Notes: generated from the letters alone by a model not told the origin. Shown: positions 17,261 to 27,730, counted from the stretch's first letter. The stretch: DNA of 64,000 bases from Natrinema longum (GCF_017352095.1 NZ_CP071463.1:1-64000); one strand, 5' to 3'. Program-made: numbers and translations.

Positions 17261-17437
17261 ATGGCTCTGGAACTCGTCCACGAGTGTCCCAACTGTGGCG
17301 GCGAGAAGACGTTCTACCGTGCTGCCAGCACGACGCTCCACCTCGGCGAGAAGGTCAAGTGGCACTGCCCGGACTGTGACTACGGCTTCGTCCGGATCGG
17401 CGACAACGGCACCGCCGTCGACTCGAGTACGGCATAA
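17261..17437 (+). CDS. Small zinc-ribbon protein
   Basis: A 58-aa protein starting at the ATG at 17261. CPNCGGEKTF (residues 9-18) and CPDCDYGF (35-42) form a Cys4 zinc ribbon with a beta-hairpin between. Such mini-proteins are widespread in haloarchaea (DUF7838-like by recollection) and are thought to mediate RNA, DNA or protein contacts, but none is assigned here. TTAAAATC about 25 nt upstream is a plausible TATA element for a leaderless transcript. Confidence 0.8.
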   Translation: MALELVHECPNCGGEKTFYRAASTTLHLGEKVKWHCPDCDYGFVRIGDNGTAVDSSTA

Positions 17438-17558
17438 CCCGTCGGTTTCGCTTCGTTTCGGTCGGCGCGGACTCCGGTTCGTCCACTGACCCATCTCGAT
17501 CCCACGGACACTGCTGGCATTTCAGTAACACTATTGCGGACGGATACGAGAACCCAGC

Positions 17559-17933
17559 ATGGGAGCGGACAGACAGTGGTTCAGCGTCGAACTGACGGCG
17601 ACTGGCGATCCGGACGCGGTCGTAACGGCCGTCGAGAACGGCACTGATCGGGTGGACTATCGGGCGACTCACAACGGCACCCTGGCGTTTTTCGGAATCG
17701 AGTACATCACCGAGGACGTCATCGACAGTCTGGAGTCGGTCATCGACCACGTCGATCGCGTCGCGCTCGTCCACGGCTACGACACGGCCGGTGTCGTGAG
17801 TGCCAGCTACTACGAACGGGAGCGACGGCGACTCGTCGAACGCGAGCGACTCGACCGCGAGACGGCCATGACGCTGCAGGAGGGGTTTTTCGACTACTTC
17901 GCTGCGAAGTACGGGATCCATGCCGTCGTCTGA
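17559..17933 (+). CDS. Conserved hypothetical protein preceding a HEAT-repeat gene
   Basis: This 124-aa protein has alternating beta strands and helices (WFSVELTATGDPDAVV, GTLAFFGIEYITEDVIDSL) and a charged C-terminal helix rich in Arg/Glu. I do not recognise the family. Its last 14 nt overlap the start of the HEAT-repeat gene in another frame, so the two are probably co-translated and may act together. Confidence 0.65.
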   Translation: MGADRQWFSVELTATGDPDAVVTAVENGTDRVDYRATHNGTLAFFGIEYITEDVIDSLESVIDHVDRVALVHGYDTAGVVSASYYERERRRLVERERLDRETAMTLQEGFFDYFAAKYGIHAVV

Positions 17934-19284
17934 CGACGACGAACCGTCGCCCGAGACGCTCGTCGATCGCCTCGAGGCCGACGACCCCGCGACGCGCCGC
18001 GAGGCGGCGAGTGCGCTCGCTCGACGGTTCCTCGAGGAGGGGCGATTCTACGCGGCTGAGAACCTTTTCGACGGCGAGACGCCCGAGGTGATCGCGGCTG
18101 GCCTCGACGATCCGGATCCGGAAGTCCGGGCACACCTCGCCATCGTCGCTCGCCGGATCCTCGGAATCCGGACCTTCAGCGAGGAGGGGGTCTACTGCGG
18201 TGCCGACGGGACGCTACTGGATCGGTATCTGGCACTGGCGGACGACGAGGACTGGCGCGTTCGCCAGAGCGTCGTCCACGTCGGGATGTTCGAGGAGCTT
18301 CTGAAAGCGGCCGTCGCGGACGAATCGAGGCCAACGGACCTGCAATCGCGACTGTCGTCGGTCCTCGTCGACCGGCTGGACGACCCCGTCGCCGTGATCA
18401 GGAAACGGGCGGGCGAGTTGCTCGTCGGCGATGGCGGCTTCGGCTACGCCGTCCGCGGCTACGACGAGGACGCCTACGACCACGGCGCAGCGGTGTTTCT
18501 CCGTCATCCCGACCCCGCTGGGGCCGTCCCGGTGCTGATCGAGGCGCTCTCGGACCCGGTCGACGGCGTCACGGGACGGGCTTCGAGAGGGCGCAGCCCC
18601 AGACATACCGCGGGAACCGTCCTCGCGTCGCTGGGCACGGAACGGCCGGATCTGCTCGAGCCCCACCGCGATCGCCTCATCGACGCGCTCGACAGCCCGG
18701 ACGACCGCGTTCGGGTGGCTGTCGCCGCCGCGCTCGCTCCGTCGCTGGACCGCTGGGACGACGCCGTCGAACCGGTCGAGGACGCGCTACTGGCGCTGAT
18801 ACGGGACGGATCCGACCAGCAGTGCCGGCGCGGGACGGAGATCGTCGTCGACACGATCGAGGGGAGCGGCCGCGACGCGCTGGATCGGCCGGCCGAGCTG
18901 GCGGCGGCGGCCCTCGACAACACGGCACGGATCCTCAACCGAGACTCCCCCGAAGGAACGGACTACAGGACGCGCTCGACGGTCGCCACGGCGTTCTCTC
19001 GAGCGCTCGGCTTCGCCTCGAAGTCACAGGGCCGATCGGCGCTCGAGACCGTGCAGGTGGGCGTCACCGCGTATCCGGCCAAGACACAGTCGGTCGTGCC
19101 GGGCGTACTCGCGTTCGTTCGCGAGTGTGGGGCGACCGAGAGCGCAGTCGAGATACTCGCGGCCGTCGCGGACGACGCCCCCGACGCGGTCCGGGAGGCG
19201 GGGCAAGCGTACGACGGTCCCGACGAGTTCCCCGATTCGGTCACCGCCGTTCTCGAGGGCGTCGATACCTGGTCGCCGGAGTGA
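17920..19284 (+). CDS. HEAT-repeat protein
   Basis: The 454-aa protein consists of helical HEAT-like repeats through most of its length, with typical Asp-Pro/Asp-Asp starts and DVR or EVR elements (DDPATRREAASALA at 22-35, DDPDPEVRAHLAIVAR near 65-80, DSPDDRVRVAVAAALAP near 255). It is cytosolic with no catalytic motif, so a protein-protein scaffold is likely. The start overlaps the upstream 124-aa gene by 14 nt. Convergent gcvPB ends 9 nt downstream. Confidence 0.8.
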   Translation: MPSSDDDEPSPETLVDRLEADDPATRREAASALARRFLEEGRFYAAENLFDGETPEVIAAGLDDPDPEVRAHLAIVARRILGIRTFSEEGVYCGADGTLLDRYLALADDEDWRVRQSVVHVGMFEELLKAAVADESRPTDLQSRLSSVLVDRLDDPVAVIRKRAGELLVGDGGFGYAVRGYDEDAYDHGAAVFLRHPDPAGAVPVLIEALSDPVDGVTGRASRGRSPRHTAGTVLASLGTERPDLLEPHRDRLIDALDSPDDRVRVAVAAALAPSLDRWDDAVEPVEDALLALIRDGSDQQCRRGTEIVVDTIEGSGRDALDRPAELAAAALDNTARILNRDSPEGTDYRTRSTVATAFSRALGFASKSQGRSALETVQVGVTAYPAKTQSVVPGVLAFVRECGATESAVEILAAVADDAPDAVREAGQAYDGPDEFPDSVTAVLEGVDTWSPE

Positions 19285-19293
19285 AACGACCAG

Positions 19294-20814
19294 TTACGAG
19301 TCGTCCTCGAGCGCCTGCCACGACAGCCGCGGGGTTCGTGCGGCGCTCGTCTGGTCGATCCGGCGGGCGGTCGTCCGTTCCGGGGCGGCCGCGAGCGTCT
19401 CGTCGTCCTCGTCGGCGACCGCGTTGAACGCGGCCGCGAGGCGATCCAAGGTGGCCTTGCTCTCGACTTCGGTCGGTTCGGTCATCAGCGCCTCGGGGAC
19501 GATCTCGGGCCACTTGGTCGTCGGCGGGTGGACGCCATAATCGAGCATTCGCTTCGCGACATCGGCCGCGTCCTGGTCGCCGGCGCTGGCGACGAACTCG
19601 TGGTGGAACGGACCGTAGGGGACGTCGTACTCGAGCCGTTCGGCGAGGTAGTTCGCGTTGAGCACCGCGGAGGCGCTGGCGTCCGCGAGCCCCTCGTCGC
19701 CGAGGCGGGCGATGTAGGCGAAGGCCTTGACGAGCACCAGCCAGTTGCCGTCGAAGCCGTGAACCTTGCCGATGGTGTGTTCGGGGTCGAACCGTTCGTA
19801 GATCGGCTCACCGGTCGTCGACCGCTCGTCGCGCTCGCGGACGCGGGGTGCGGGCAAGAACGGTGCGAGGTCGGAGGCGACGCCGACCGGGCCGGCACCC
19901 GGTCCGCCGCCGCCGTGGGGCGTCGCGAACGTCTTGTGGACGTTGTAGTGCATCACGTCGAAGCCCATGTCGCCCGGCCGAGCGCGTCCGAGGAGCGCGT
20001 TCAGGTTCGCCCCGTCGTAGTAGAGCAACCCGCCGACGCCGTGGACCATGTCCGCGATCTCCTCGATGTCGCGCTCGAACAGGCCGAGCGTGTTCGGGTT
20101 GGTCAGCATGAGCGCCGCGGTATTCTCGGAGAGGGCAGCCTCGAGCGCCTCGAGGTCGACCCGGCCCTCGTCGTCGCTGGGCAGCGAGACGACGTCGTAG
20201 CCGCCGAGGGCGGCGCTGGCGAAGTTCGTCCCGTGGGCGCTCTCGGGAACGATGACCTCGTCCCGATGACCCTCCCCGTTGTGCTCGTGGTAGGCCGCGG
20301 CGACCCGAATCCCGACGAACTCGCCCGCTGCGCCGGCGGGTGGCTGTAGCGTCACCGCGTCCATCCCGCCGATGCGACCGAGGTAGTCCTGCAGGCGAGC
20401 GAGAAGTTCGAGGGTCCCCTGGACGGATCCCTCGGATCGATCGGGGTGGACGGCAGCCGACGGCAACGCGGCCACGTCTTCGACGAATTTCGGGTTGTAC
20501 TTCATCGTACACGATCCCAGCGGGTAGGGACCGCTGTCGATCCCGTAGATCATCTGGGAGAGACGCGTGTAGTGGCGGGCCAGTTCCGGCTCGGAGAGTT
20601 CGGGGAGTTCGAGGGAGTCGCGTGTGAGGTCGTCGGGGAGGGGCGAGTCGCCCGCGCCGTCGGTATCGGTCGCATCGCCGCCGCCGATCTCGACTCGCGT
20701 CCGGTCTTTCTCCGAGAGTAGCGGCTCGTACTCGCCGTTCTCGACGTATCGTGCCTGATCGTACCCCGACTGTGCGTCGTCGTCGCCGGGAGCGTCGGAT
20801 CGGTCGCCGGTCAT
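19294..20814 (-). CDS. gcvPB: Glycine dehydrogenase (decarboxylating) subunit 2
   Basis: The 506-aa C-terminal half of the split P-protein of the glycine cleavage system. It decarboxylates glycine with PLP and passes aminomethyl to lipoyl-GcvH. The PLP Lys lies in [18 protein letters not shown], the diagnostic glycine-rich loop. [13 protein letters not shown] near residue 105 is also typical. An N-terminal extension of about 35 acidic residues is haloarchaeal. The start overlaps the gcvPA stop by 4 nt. GcvT and GcvH are encoded 18 kb away, so the system is split into two transcription units. Confidence 0.95.
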   Translation of the reverse strand: MTGDRSDAPGDDDAQSGYDQARYVENGEYEPLLSEKDRTRVEIGGGDATDTDGAGDSPLPDDLTRDSLELPELSEPELARHYTRLSQMIYGIDSGPYPLGSCTMKYNPKFVEDVAALPSAAVHPDRSEGSVQGTLELLARLQDYLGRIGGMDAVTLQPPAGAAGEFVGIRVAAAYHEHNGEGHRDEVIVPESAHGTNFASAALGGYDVVSLPSDDEGRVDLEALEAALSENTAALMLTNPNTLGLFERDIEEIADMVHGVGGLLYYDGANLNALLGRARPGDMGFDVMHYNVHKTFATPHGGGGPGAGPVGVASDLAPFLPAPRVRERDERSTTGEPIYERFDPEHTIGKVHGFDGNWLVLVKAFAYIARLGDEGLADASASAVLNANYLAERLEYDVPYGPFHHEFVASAGDQDAADVAKRMLDYGVHPPTTKWPEIVPEALMTEPTEVESKATLDRLAAAFNAVADEDDETLAAAPERTTARRIDQTSAARTPRLSWQALEDDS

Positions 20815-22148
20815 CGTGTCACCTCCTCGAGGGCCGCGGCGAAGCGATCGATCCGCTCGTCGGAGACGCCGGCGATACAGACCTGTATCTCGTGGTCGCC
20901 GACGACGTGGACCGCGAAGCCGCGGTCCTCGAGGTCGCCCGCGACGGCTCGAGCGGGCTGGTCGACGTGGGCGACGAACTCCCGGAGATGGTACCGGTCG
21001 TGAACCGGCGCTTCGATTCCGACCATGTCGTCGAGACGCGCCGCGAGCGCCCGCGCTCGCCGGACGTCTCGTTTCGCGAGTTCGACCATCCCGCTCGGTC
21101 CGAGCGCGGCGGCGTGCATGGCGGTCCGAAGCGCCACCCAGGCCTGGTTCGTACAGATGTTACTCGTCGCGCGTTCCCGCCGAATGTGCTGTTCGCGGGT
21201 CTGCAAGGTGAGCGTGAACGCCCGGCGGTCGGTCGCGTCCTCGCTCGCCCCGACCAGCCGACCGGGGACCTGCCGGAGGAACTCCTCCCGGGTCGCGAAC
21301 AGCCCCAGACCCATCCCGTAGCTCGTCGGAAGCCCGAGGACGCTCGCGTCGCCGACGACGACGTCCGCACCGACGTCGGCGGGTCGCTCGAGCAGGGCGA
21401 GCGCGATCGGATCCGACCCCAGCGTAAAGAGGGCGTCGTTGGCCGCGGCGAGTTCGCCGACTTCCGCGAGACTCTCCTCGATCGTTCCCCGAACCGTCGG
21501 GTTCTCGGCGTAGAGCATGACGACGTCCTCGTCGACGAGTTCCTCGAGCCCCGCGAGATCGACGGTGCCGTCGTCGGCCGGATACGTGTCGACCGTGAGC
21601 GCCGTGCCGGCGACGTAGTTCTCGAGGGTGCTTCGGCGCTCTTCTCGCAGGCGTTCGGGGACGAGCACGCGGTGGCCCGTGGTGGCGCGAACCCGCTCGG
21701 CAAGCGTCGCTGCCTCGCCGAGTGCGGTCGCGGCGTCGTACATCGAGCAGTTGGCGACCTCGAGACCCGTTAGTTCGACCAGCAGCGACTGATACTCGAA
21801 CAGGGCCTGCAGGAATCCCTGGGAGATCTCGGGTTGATACTGCGTGTAGGACGTGAGAAACTCCGAGCGATCCGCGAGGTGGTCGACCAGCGACGGGACG
21901 TAGTAGCCGTAGTGGCCGCGTCCGAGCAGTTCCGTCTGGTCGTCGTTGCGACCCAGAATCGACCGCACCAGCCGCCGCGTCTCCCGTTCCGTCCGCGAGT
22001 CGATATCGAACTCTCCCTCGAACTCGATCGTGGCCGGGATATCGAAGAGTTCCTCGACTGACGCCGCGTCGACCGCCTCGAGCATCGCCGAGCGGTCCTC
22101 CTCCGTGTGGGGAGCGTACGGACTCCCCGTGACGTGTGATCCGTGCAT
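20811..22148 (-). CDS. gcvPA: Glycine dehydrogenase (decarboxylating) subunit 1
   Basis: The 445-aa N-terminal half of the split P-protein, which pairs with GcvPB. The start is taken at the ATG at 22146-22148 ([18 protein letters not shown]), which matches the family N-terminus; 14 upstream in-frame codons are unlikely. Family markers are [32 protein letters not shown] and a late [10 protein letters not shown]-like segment ([14 protein letters not shown]). It is the first gene of the gcvPA-gcvPB operon with a 4-nt overlap. Confidence 0.95.
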   Translation of the reverse strand: MHGSHVTGSPYAPHTEEDRSAMLEAVDAASVEELFDIPATIEFEGEFDIDSRTERETRRLVRSILGRNDDQTELLGRGHYGYYVPSLVDHLADRSEFLTSYTQYQPEISQGFLQALFEYQSLLVELTGLEVANCSMYDAATALGEAATLAERVRATTGHRVLVPERLREERRSTLENYVAGTALTVDTYPADDGTVDLAGLEELVDEDVVMLYAENPTVRGTIEESLAEVGELAAANDALFTLGSDPIALALLERPADVGADVVVGDASVLGLPTSYGMGLGLFATREEFLRQVPGRLVGASEDATDRRAFTLTLQTREQHIRRERATSNICTNQAWVALRTAMHAAALGPSGMVELAKRDVRRARALAARLDDMVGIEAPVHDRYHLREFVAHVDQPARAVAGDLEDRGFAVHVVGDHEIQVCIAGVSDERIDRFAAALEEVTR

Positions 22149-22364
22149 GATTAGCAGTCGTCTCGATCGATCGGACCGGTCGGTCCCCACCCGCGTCGAT
22201 TACAGCGTTCGATCCGAGACACGATACCCGCCTCTAGCGGCCAGGGGGTAATGAACGCACCCGTTTGGGAGCACGCCGGTCGGTCCCCTAATCCACGCTG
22301 CCACCGCGGCCCCCTGCAGTCGCTACACGGACCACTATGCACGACGGCGGTGTCGGACGGTGCC

Positions 22365-23144
22365 ATGGTCGACGAAAGCGACGCTCGTGGGCCGACCGAT
22401 CGCGACCGTCGGGACGGCTCGCTCGAGGGGGACGGCGGGGACGACCGAGCCGACCGTAACGGGCCACTCGATCGCGGCGACCAGGAGATCGGTGCGACGG
22501 TCGCCGGCGATACCGATTCGCTGCTCGGCGTCCTCCCACACTTCTACCGCGGCGAAGTCAGCCAGGCCACCACCGCACAGGATCGGATCGATCGGACGAC
22601 CGACTGGGCGATCACGCTGCTGGCTGCGGTGCTCTCGCTCGTCTTCTCGAGCCGGAACATGCCGGCGTTCCTGCTCCTGATCGGGATGTTCGTCCTGTCG
22701 ATCTTCCTGATATTCGAGGTGCGTCGGTACCGGTTCTACGACCACTGGCGCGCCCGCGTCCGCTTCGTTCAGGAGAACGTGTTCGCGAACGCGCTGGAAC
22801 CGACGGGGGTCGAACATCCCGCCTGGCGCGAAGAGCTCAGCGACGATCTCAGACATCCGACGTTCAAGGTCTCGAGTTGGGAAGCGCTTTCCCGGCGGAT
22901 ACGACGGGTCTATGGCCTGTTGTTCTCGGTGGCCGTAGTCGGCTGGATATTCAAGGTCACGCTGTTCACGCCGGAACAACGCTGGACGGAAGCCGCTGAA
23001 CTCCCCGGCGTTCCTGGCACGTTGGTGGCGGTACTCCTGGGCGTTTTCTTCGGGAGCGTACTCGCCCTCGGAGTCCGGCCGAGCCGGCGGCAAGCGAAAG
23101 GCGAAATCCACGGCCAGAAGCCGGGGAAGTGGAAAAACGACTGA
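22365..23144 (+). CDS. DUF2270 family membrane protein
   Basis: The 259-aa product starts at the ATG at 22365. A disordered acidic N-terminus (1-48) precedes the conserved HFYRGEVSQATTAQDRIDRTTDWA segment (about 59-82) that marks DUF2270. Two close transmembrane helices follow (about 83-120), then the RRYRFYDHWRARVRFVQENVFANAL segment, and two further hydrophobic stretches near the C-terminus. The function of the family is unknown. It is convergent with the AI-2E family gene. Confidence 0.85.
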   Translation: MVDESDARGPTDRDRRDGSLEGDGGDDRADRNGPLDRGDQEIGATVAGDTDSLLGVLPHFYRGEVSQATTAQDRIDRTTDWAITLLAAVLSLVFSSRNMPAFLLLIGMFVLSIFLIFEVRRYRFYDHWRARVRFVQENVFANALEPTGVEHPAWREELSDDLRHPTFKVSSWEALSRRIRRVYGLLFSVAVVGWIFKVTLFTPEQRWTEAAELPGVPGTLVAVLLGVFFGSVLALGVRPSRRQAKGEIHGQKPGKWKND

Positions 23145-23267
23145 TACCGTTGGACACGCGTCCGTGAACGAATGAACTATCGATCGAGACGCACTCCGGT
23201 TCTCCCGCTCGATCCGACGGAGCCACAGTGGGCGACGTCTGCGGCAGCACGAGGCACCGACAGTCGG

Positions 23268-24407
23268 TCACGAGTCGGCGTCGCCGTCTCCGTCCGAATC
23301 GGTCGTCGACTCGGTTTCGTCGGTCGGACCCACGGTATCAGCATCCGGATCCTCGCTCTCGGGAGCGGCTCCGGGCGGGGGATCTCCGGTCTGTACTCGA
23401 GCGAAGCAATCGAACGCGAGTTTCGCGCCGCCGAGGACGACGGGGCCGATGAACAGCCCGACGGCACCGAAGACGACGAGTCCGCCGAAGATGCCGACGA
23501 CGACGGTCGCGGAGTTGAACGCGCTGGTCCGACCGATCAGCGCGGGACGGAGGTACGAATCCGAGAACGTGACGAGCAGTCCGTAGAGGGCCATCGCCCC
23601 ACCGGCAGTCGGCCGGCCGATCGCGACCAGGTAGACTGCTGCCGGGATCCAGATCCCGAACGCACCGACGAGCGGGAGCAACGTCAGGACGAACGTCGCG
23701 ACGGTGAGGAAGACGACTGCGGGGACGCCGGCGATCGCTAACCCGACGCCGAGCATCCCTGCCTGAATGCCTGCGACGGCGACGTTGCCGACGACCGACG
23801 CCCACATGAGTCGATCCAGCCCCGTGCGCAGTTCCATCAGGATCTCGTCGTCGATCGGCAACACCCACTGGAACCACGCGACGAGTTCTTTGCCGTCCCG
23901 TAACAGCGCAAAGAGGACGAACAGCGTGACCGTCAACCCGATGAAGAGATTCGGCAAGGTGCCGAGGATATCGATCGCGCCCGACGTGACCTCCTGGATG
24001 GCGGTCGCGATTCGGCCCTGATTCGATTCGTAGAGATCGATGAGATCGACGGCGTAGCCGTTTGTCTCGAGAACCTCCTCGATCGTCTCGATGTCCACCG
24101 CTCCCTGCCTAATGGAACGGACGACCCGAAGCGACTGTCCGACGGCGACCGAGAGGATGTAGACGAGTGGGATCAAAACGACGACTAACGTGGCGATCAC
24201 CACCCCGATCGCTGCGAACGTGGGTCTCACGTATCGCTCGAGGCGTTCTTGGACGGGAAACATGATATACGCGAGGACGACACCGAAGAGGACGTACTGG
24301 AGATACGGCAGGAGAACGAACAGTGCGAGAAGCCCACTCAGTAGTGCGACCGCCGTCAACCCGGGTTGCTCGACGATCCAGTCGGGGGGATCGGGACTGT
24401 CTGACAT
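23268..24407 (-). CDS. AI-2E family transporter (PF01594-type permease)
   Basis: This 379-aa integral membrane protein has about eight hydrophobic helices and a central soluble loop (about residues 95-150). The arrangement, including PLVGAFGIWIPAAVYL and the late SDSYLRPALIGR segment, is that of the AI-2E/PerM family. In bacteria members export autoinducer-2 or act as Na+/H+ antiporters; in haloarchaea the substrate is unknown. The C-terminal 45 residues are an acidic, disordered tail. Confidence 0.88.
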   Translation of the reverse strand: MSDSPDPPDWIVEQPGLTAVALLSGLLALFVLLPYLQYVLFGVVLAYIMFPVQERLERYVRPTFAAIGVVIATLVVVLIPLVYILSVAVGQSLRVVRSIRQGAVDIETIEEVLETNGYAVDLIDLYESNQGRIATAIQEVTSGAIDILGTLPNLFIGLTVTLFVLFALLRDGKELVAWFQWVLPIDDEILMELRTGLDRLMWASVVGNVAVAGIQAGMLGVGLAIAGVPAVVFLTVATFVLTLLPLVGAFGIWIPAAVYLVAIGRPTAGGAMALYGLLVTFSDSYLRPALIGRTSAFNSATVVVGIFGGLVVFGAVGLFIGPVVLGGAKLAFDCFARVQTGDPPPGAAPESEDPDADTVGPTDETESTTDSDGDGDADS

Positions 24408-24427
24408 ATTCAGGGATATGTCAGCCC

Positions 24428-24433
24428 TATAAA
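24428..24433 (-). promoter_or_regulatory. TATA box for the AI-2E family gene
   Basis: TTTATA on the minus strand lies about 21-26 nt upstream of the ATG at 24407, the spacing expected for a leaderless archaeal mRNA. Confidence 0.5.
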
Positions 24434-24543
24434 TTAGTCCACTGATACAACGAGCCGGGGTGACTGGGTCTCCGAACAGGAGACGCCGGGACTGGTATTC
24501 CTACGACGGACTCGATCCCAAAGCTATCCGGGAAAAACGGCCG

Positions 24544-25881
24544 TTATTCGACGTATCGGTACTTCCGCTCGCCCATGCGGCCCCAGCCGTCGAAAACGAA
24601 CTCCTCGCTTGGCGTCGTGAACTCCTCGACGTCGACGTCCATCTCGTGGTTGTGGGCGTCGTGGATCTCCTCGTAGTCGTCCCACGTCATCTCGTAGCGC
24701 TCGGCGAGCTGTTCGTCGATATTCAACGCCGTGATCTCCTCGGCCCAGCCGTCCCGGACGGTCTCCGAGTGGATTTCCGCCTGGGCACCGCTGCCGTAGG
24801 AGCCGATGAGCAGTTTCTTACCGGTCATCTCGCGGTCGCTCTCGAGGGCGTGTTTCAACGCGCTCGCGCGGGCGACGTGAACGGAGCCGGTGTACCAGTT
24901 GCCGACCTCGCGGGCGATCGTCAGCGTCGGATCGATCGTCGCCTCGTACCACTCGGCGTAGCGGTCGGTGCGTTTCAGCGAATCCATGTACTCCCGGAGG
25001 GCGTCGCGGTACTCGTCGTCGGAGTCGAACGCCTCGGGGCGGGGCTGCCGACCGATTTCCGTGGCCAGATCGTCCTCGATCTCCGTATCGCGGATGACGT
25101 GGCGGTAGGCCAACAGGGCCGCCTTCCGGACCATGCCCGGGAACGGGGTGTGGAAGGGCGCGTAGACGAAGTCCTCCTCGTGGACCTCGCCCGCGACGCT
25201 CTCGAAGTCCTCGAGGGCTTCGCGCATCCGCGCGAGGTACACCTGCACGGAGCGTTTGCCGTCGACGGACGGGAACTGCTGGTTGGGTTTGAGGAAGTCG
25301 GTTTCGTCGGCCGACCCGTACCCCTGTTCGGCGGAGAGTTCGACGAGGTTCGGGTCCTCGCTGATGAGCATCGCGACGGCACCGGCACCTTGCGTCGCCT
25401 CACCGTCGTCGCCCCGTGCGTACAGCGCCGTGTCGGTCGCGATGACCAGCGCGGAGCGACCGCGACTGCGGCCCGCGCGAATCCAGTTGTACGCGTCGTC
25501 AAGGCTCTGTGTTCCCGCGATGCAGGCGAACTTCCGCTCGCCCTTGTTCGCGTGGTGGAAGTCCCCGTCGTAGACCTGCTCGAGGCAGCCAGCGACGTAC
25601 GTCGAAACCGGCTTCGAGTTATCGAACGCGCTCTCGGTCGCGACGTCGATACGGCCGATATCGTCGGGCTCGAGGCCTTTACGTTCCATTAGACGGTGGG
25701 CAGCGTTCGCACCCATCGTGACGATGTCCTCGTAACTATCAGGAAAGGAACTGGCGTTGAGGCCGAGCCCTTTCGTATACTTTTCCGGGTCTTCGCCCTT
25801 TTCGGGGGCGAACGTGCCGGGAAGGTCGAGTTTGAGGTTCCCGGTCCAGATCTCGACGGCGTCGATACCGACTGCAGTCAT
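24544..25881 (-). CDS. hmgB: Hydroxymethylglutaryl-CoA synthase
   Basis: The 445-aa thiolase-fold enzyme condenses acetyl-CoA and acetoacetyl-CoA to HMG-CoA, the entry to the mevalonate route for archaeal isoprenoid lipids. The catalytic Cys is at about residue 120 (KFACIAGTQ), the general base Glu at 83 (ATES) and the conserved His in APFHTPFPGMV. The full length matches haloarchaeal homologues rather than the shorter acetoacetyl-CoA-thiolase-associated archaeal form. HMG-CoA reductase is not in the window. Confidence 0.95.
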   Translation of the reverse strand: MTAVGIDAVEIWTGNLKLDLPGTFAPEKGEDPEKYTKGLGLNASSFPDSYEDIVTMGANAAHRLMERKGLEPDDIGRIDVATESAFDNSKPVSTYVAGCLEQVYDGDFHHANKGERKFACIAGTQSLDDAYNWIRAGRSRGRSALVIATDTALYARGDDGEATQGAGAVAMLISEDPNLVELSAEQGYGSADETDFLKPNQQFPSVDGKRSVQVYLARMREALEDFESVAGEVHEEDFVYAPFHTPFPGMVRKAALLAYRHVIRDTEIEDDLATEIGRQPRPEAFDSDDEYRDALREYMDSLKRTDRYAEWYEATIDPTLTIAREVGNWYTGSVHVARASALKHALESDREMTGKKLLIGSYGSGAQAEIHSETVRDGWAEEITALNIDEQLAERYEMTWDDYEEIHDAHNHEMDVDVEEFTTPSEEFVFDGWGRMGERKYRYVE

Positions 25882-25964
25882 ACGTTGTCAATACAGGTGA
25901 CGGTACAAGGTATTGTCGTTCGCCGTTTCGACGATCGTCGAACTATTGGCGCTATCGACTCGAG

Positions 25965-25982
25965 AGTGAGCCCTGACTCACT
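25965..25982 (-). terminator. Weak hairpin overlapping the stop codon of the pilin-like gene
   Basis: AGTGAG (25965-25970) pairs with CTCACT (25977-25982) around a 6-nt loop and includes the TGA stop of the gene at 25978. The stem is only 6 bp with no T tract. Confidence 0.3.
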
Positions 25983-27654
25983 GTTGCTGAAAATAGAACT
26001 GCTGCTCGGTTCCGTCGCTCAGTACCAGCGTGACAGTCAGGTCCGCATCGGCAGCGGAATCGACCGTCTCGAGTGCTCCGAGGTCCTGATTGAAGTATCT
26101 GATATCGACCTCGACATCGTCGTCGTCCACGCCGAGCGTGGCGTACTGACCCTGATTTCCCTGACTATCGGCTTCGATGTCGTATCGCGTCCCGTCTGCG
26201 GGGAAGGGATCGTTGTTCCGTCCCGCTGTACCGTCTTGTACGCTCGTCCGGAAGATCGTCACCTCATCTGCGTTCCCATTGCCGTACGTTATCCCGCCGT
26301 CGATCGCCGTTGCGTCGACCGCGAACTGCTCGACGGTGACCTGCTCACTGCCGGTGTTTTCCAGCCGGAACACCAGCCGGTCGCCGGTATCTCGCGTTTC
26401 AACCGGCTGAAGGACTTGGTCCGCGGTGGGACCACCCTCCCGGGAGATCGTGAGGTCGATTCGATCACTGTCGCCGCCGCTCGAGGTGTAGACGGCGACT
26501 GGCTGGCCGTCGTTCGCATCCGGATCGATTTCGAACGTCGTGGTATCCGTTCCGTCATCCGCGGTCGTTCCAGCGAATCTCGTGAGCGTGCCGGCACTCG
26601 TGTCGTTCACCGCGTAGTCGACGCCGGTTCTGGCAGCGACGTCGTTCGTTTCCATCGTCAACTCGGCATCACCCGTCACGACACAGGCATCGGAACTGCA
26701 GTTATCGTCGTCGACGCCGGGCTGCCCGGAGGGATCCTGCCAATCGACGCGGTATTCCGGACTGTCGGTCGGGAGACTGGGTTCCTCCCGAATATCGAAC
26801 GGGTCGTCCGGCGGTACACTCGCATCACCGACGCCGACGCGAGCCATCCGGAGTTCGTACTCCGTGTCACCCTCGAGTTCGACCCTCAGCTGGCCGTCCG
26901 CGTAGCCGGTGACTCTCGCGTGTTCCGCCCCGGAGGCCGGCCCGAACTCGGTCCCGATCGATTCGTTCCACGCGTTCGGCGACGCCGTCGGAACCGTGAT
27001 CGTGATATTGTCGCCGTCGTCTTCGAGGGCGATCGGATCAGTGGGCCCACTCAGGATCCTGGTATCGACGGCCGTCGCGCCCCTCGAGGACGTCGACAGG
27101 TTACCCTCGACGAGGACGATCGTGAGCCGGTTGCCGTCGATCAGGGGCTGGTCGGTGAGCGCGACCGACGCGTCGCTGAACTCGTTGAACGCGAACCCGT
27201 GCTCGAGCCGGGTCGTCGGTGCGTCGCGGTACTCGTTGTACGACGGCTCGTAGCTGAGTGTCCGCGTCTCGAAGTCCTCCCCCAGAAGCTCGTCTGCAGT
27301 CGTTGTGTATCTGCCGTCGAATTCGGCGTTGTCGATACCGACGGCTCCGGTCTCGCTCGTTCGAAGCGTTCCCGTCGGGTCCGTCGGGTTGGTGAGAAAG
27401 GTTCGGGGCGGATACCGGGTGCCCAGGGTGACCGAGACCGATTCCGAACCGCCGCTCGTCCCGACGTTACGGATCGCGTTCCGCAAGTCCTGCAGTTCGC
27501 CGTGGACCTGCTGGTTGTGTTCGCTCTCGATCGCGCCGTTCTGGGCCGGAACGACGTTGACCTGGTAGAGCGCGAGCGCGGCGAAGAGGATCGCAAGCAG
27601 GAGGACCGCCCCGATCTGGACGGTGACTGCACGCTCGTCTCCCCGGTGTGACAT
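25978..27654 (-). CDS. Large pilin-like (class III signal peptide) surface protein
   Basis: The 558-aa protein begins with a short basic stretch then a hydrophobic helix (RAVTVQIGAVLLLAILFAAL, about residues 8-27) typical of haloarchaeal proteins processed by the prepilin peptidase PibD. The rest is a long acidic, Ser/Thr-rich beta structure ending in QQFYFQQQ. Two Cys (CSSDAC) may form a disulfide. This places it outside the membrane, possibly as a minor pilin or surface fibre subunit, though it is much longer than ordinary pilins. No pil assembly genes are adjacent. Confidence 0.72.
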   Translation of the reverse strand: MSHRGDERAVTVQIGAVLLLAILFAALALYQVNVVPAQNGAIESEHNQQVHGELQDLRNAIRNVGTSGGSESVSVTLGTRYPPRTFLTNPTDPTGTLRTSETGAVGIDNAEFDGRYTTTADELLGEDFETRTLSYEPSYNEYRDAPTTRLEHGFAFNEFSDASVALTDQPLIDGNRLTIVLVEGNLSTSSRGATAVDTRILSGPTDPIALEDDGDNITITVPTASPNAWNESIGTEFGPASGAEHARVTGYADGQLRVELEGDTEYELRMARVGVGDASVPPDDPFDIREEPSLPTDSPEYRVDWQDPSGQPGVDDDNCSSDACVVTGDAELTMETNDVAARTGVDYAVNDTSAGTLTRFAGTTADDGTDTTTFEIDPDANDGQPVAVYTSSGGDSDRIDLTISREGGPTADQVLQPVETRDTGDRLVFRLENTGSEQVTVEQFAVDATAIDGGITYGNGNADEVTIFRTSVQDGTAGRNNDPFPADGTRYDIEADSQGNQGQYATLGVDDDDVEVDIRYFNQDLGALETVDSAADADLTVTLVLSDGTEQQFYFQQQ

Positions 27655-27730
27655 AGGCGAGAATAGTCACCACGGCTTAAACGTCTGGTGGCTTCTCGAG
27701 GCGACGCCGTGGTCGAACCCGTCGACCGCG

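Noticed and set aside
23142-23170. TGATACCGTT at the DUF2270 stop codon, resembling the palindromic element end
   Set aside because: Only the first 9 nt resemble the element (8/9); there is no inner hairpin and no matching far end.
24468-24484. GTCTCC/GGAGAC hairpin downstream of HMG-CoA synthase
   Set aside because: Only a 6-bp stem, 60 nt from the stop; too weak to call a terminator.
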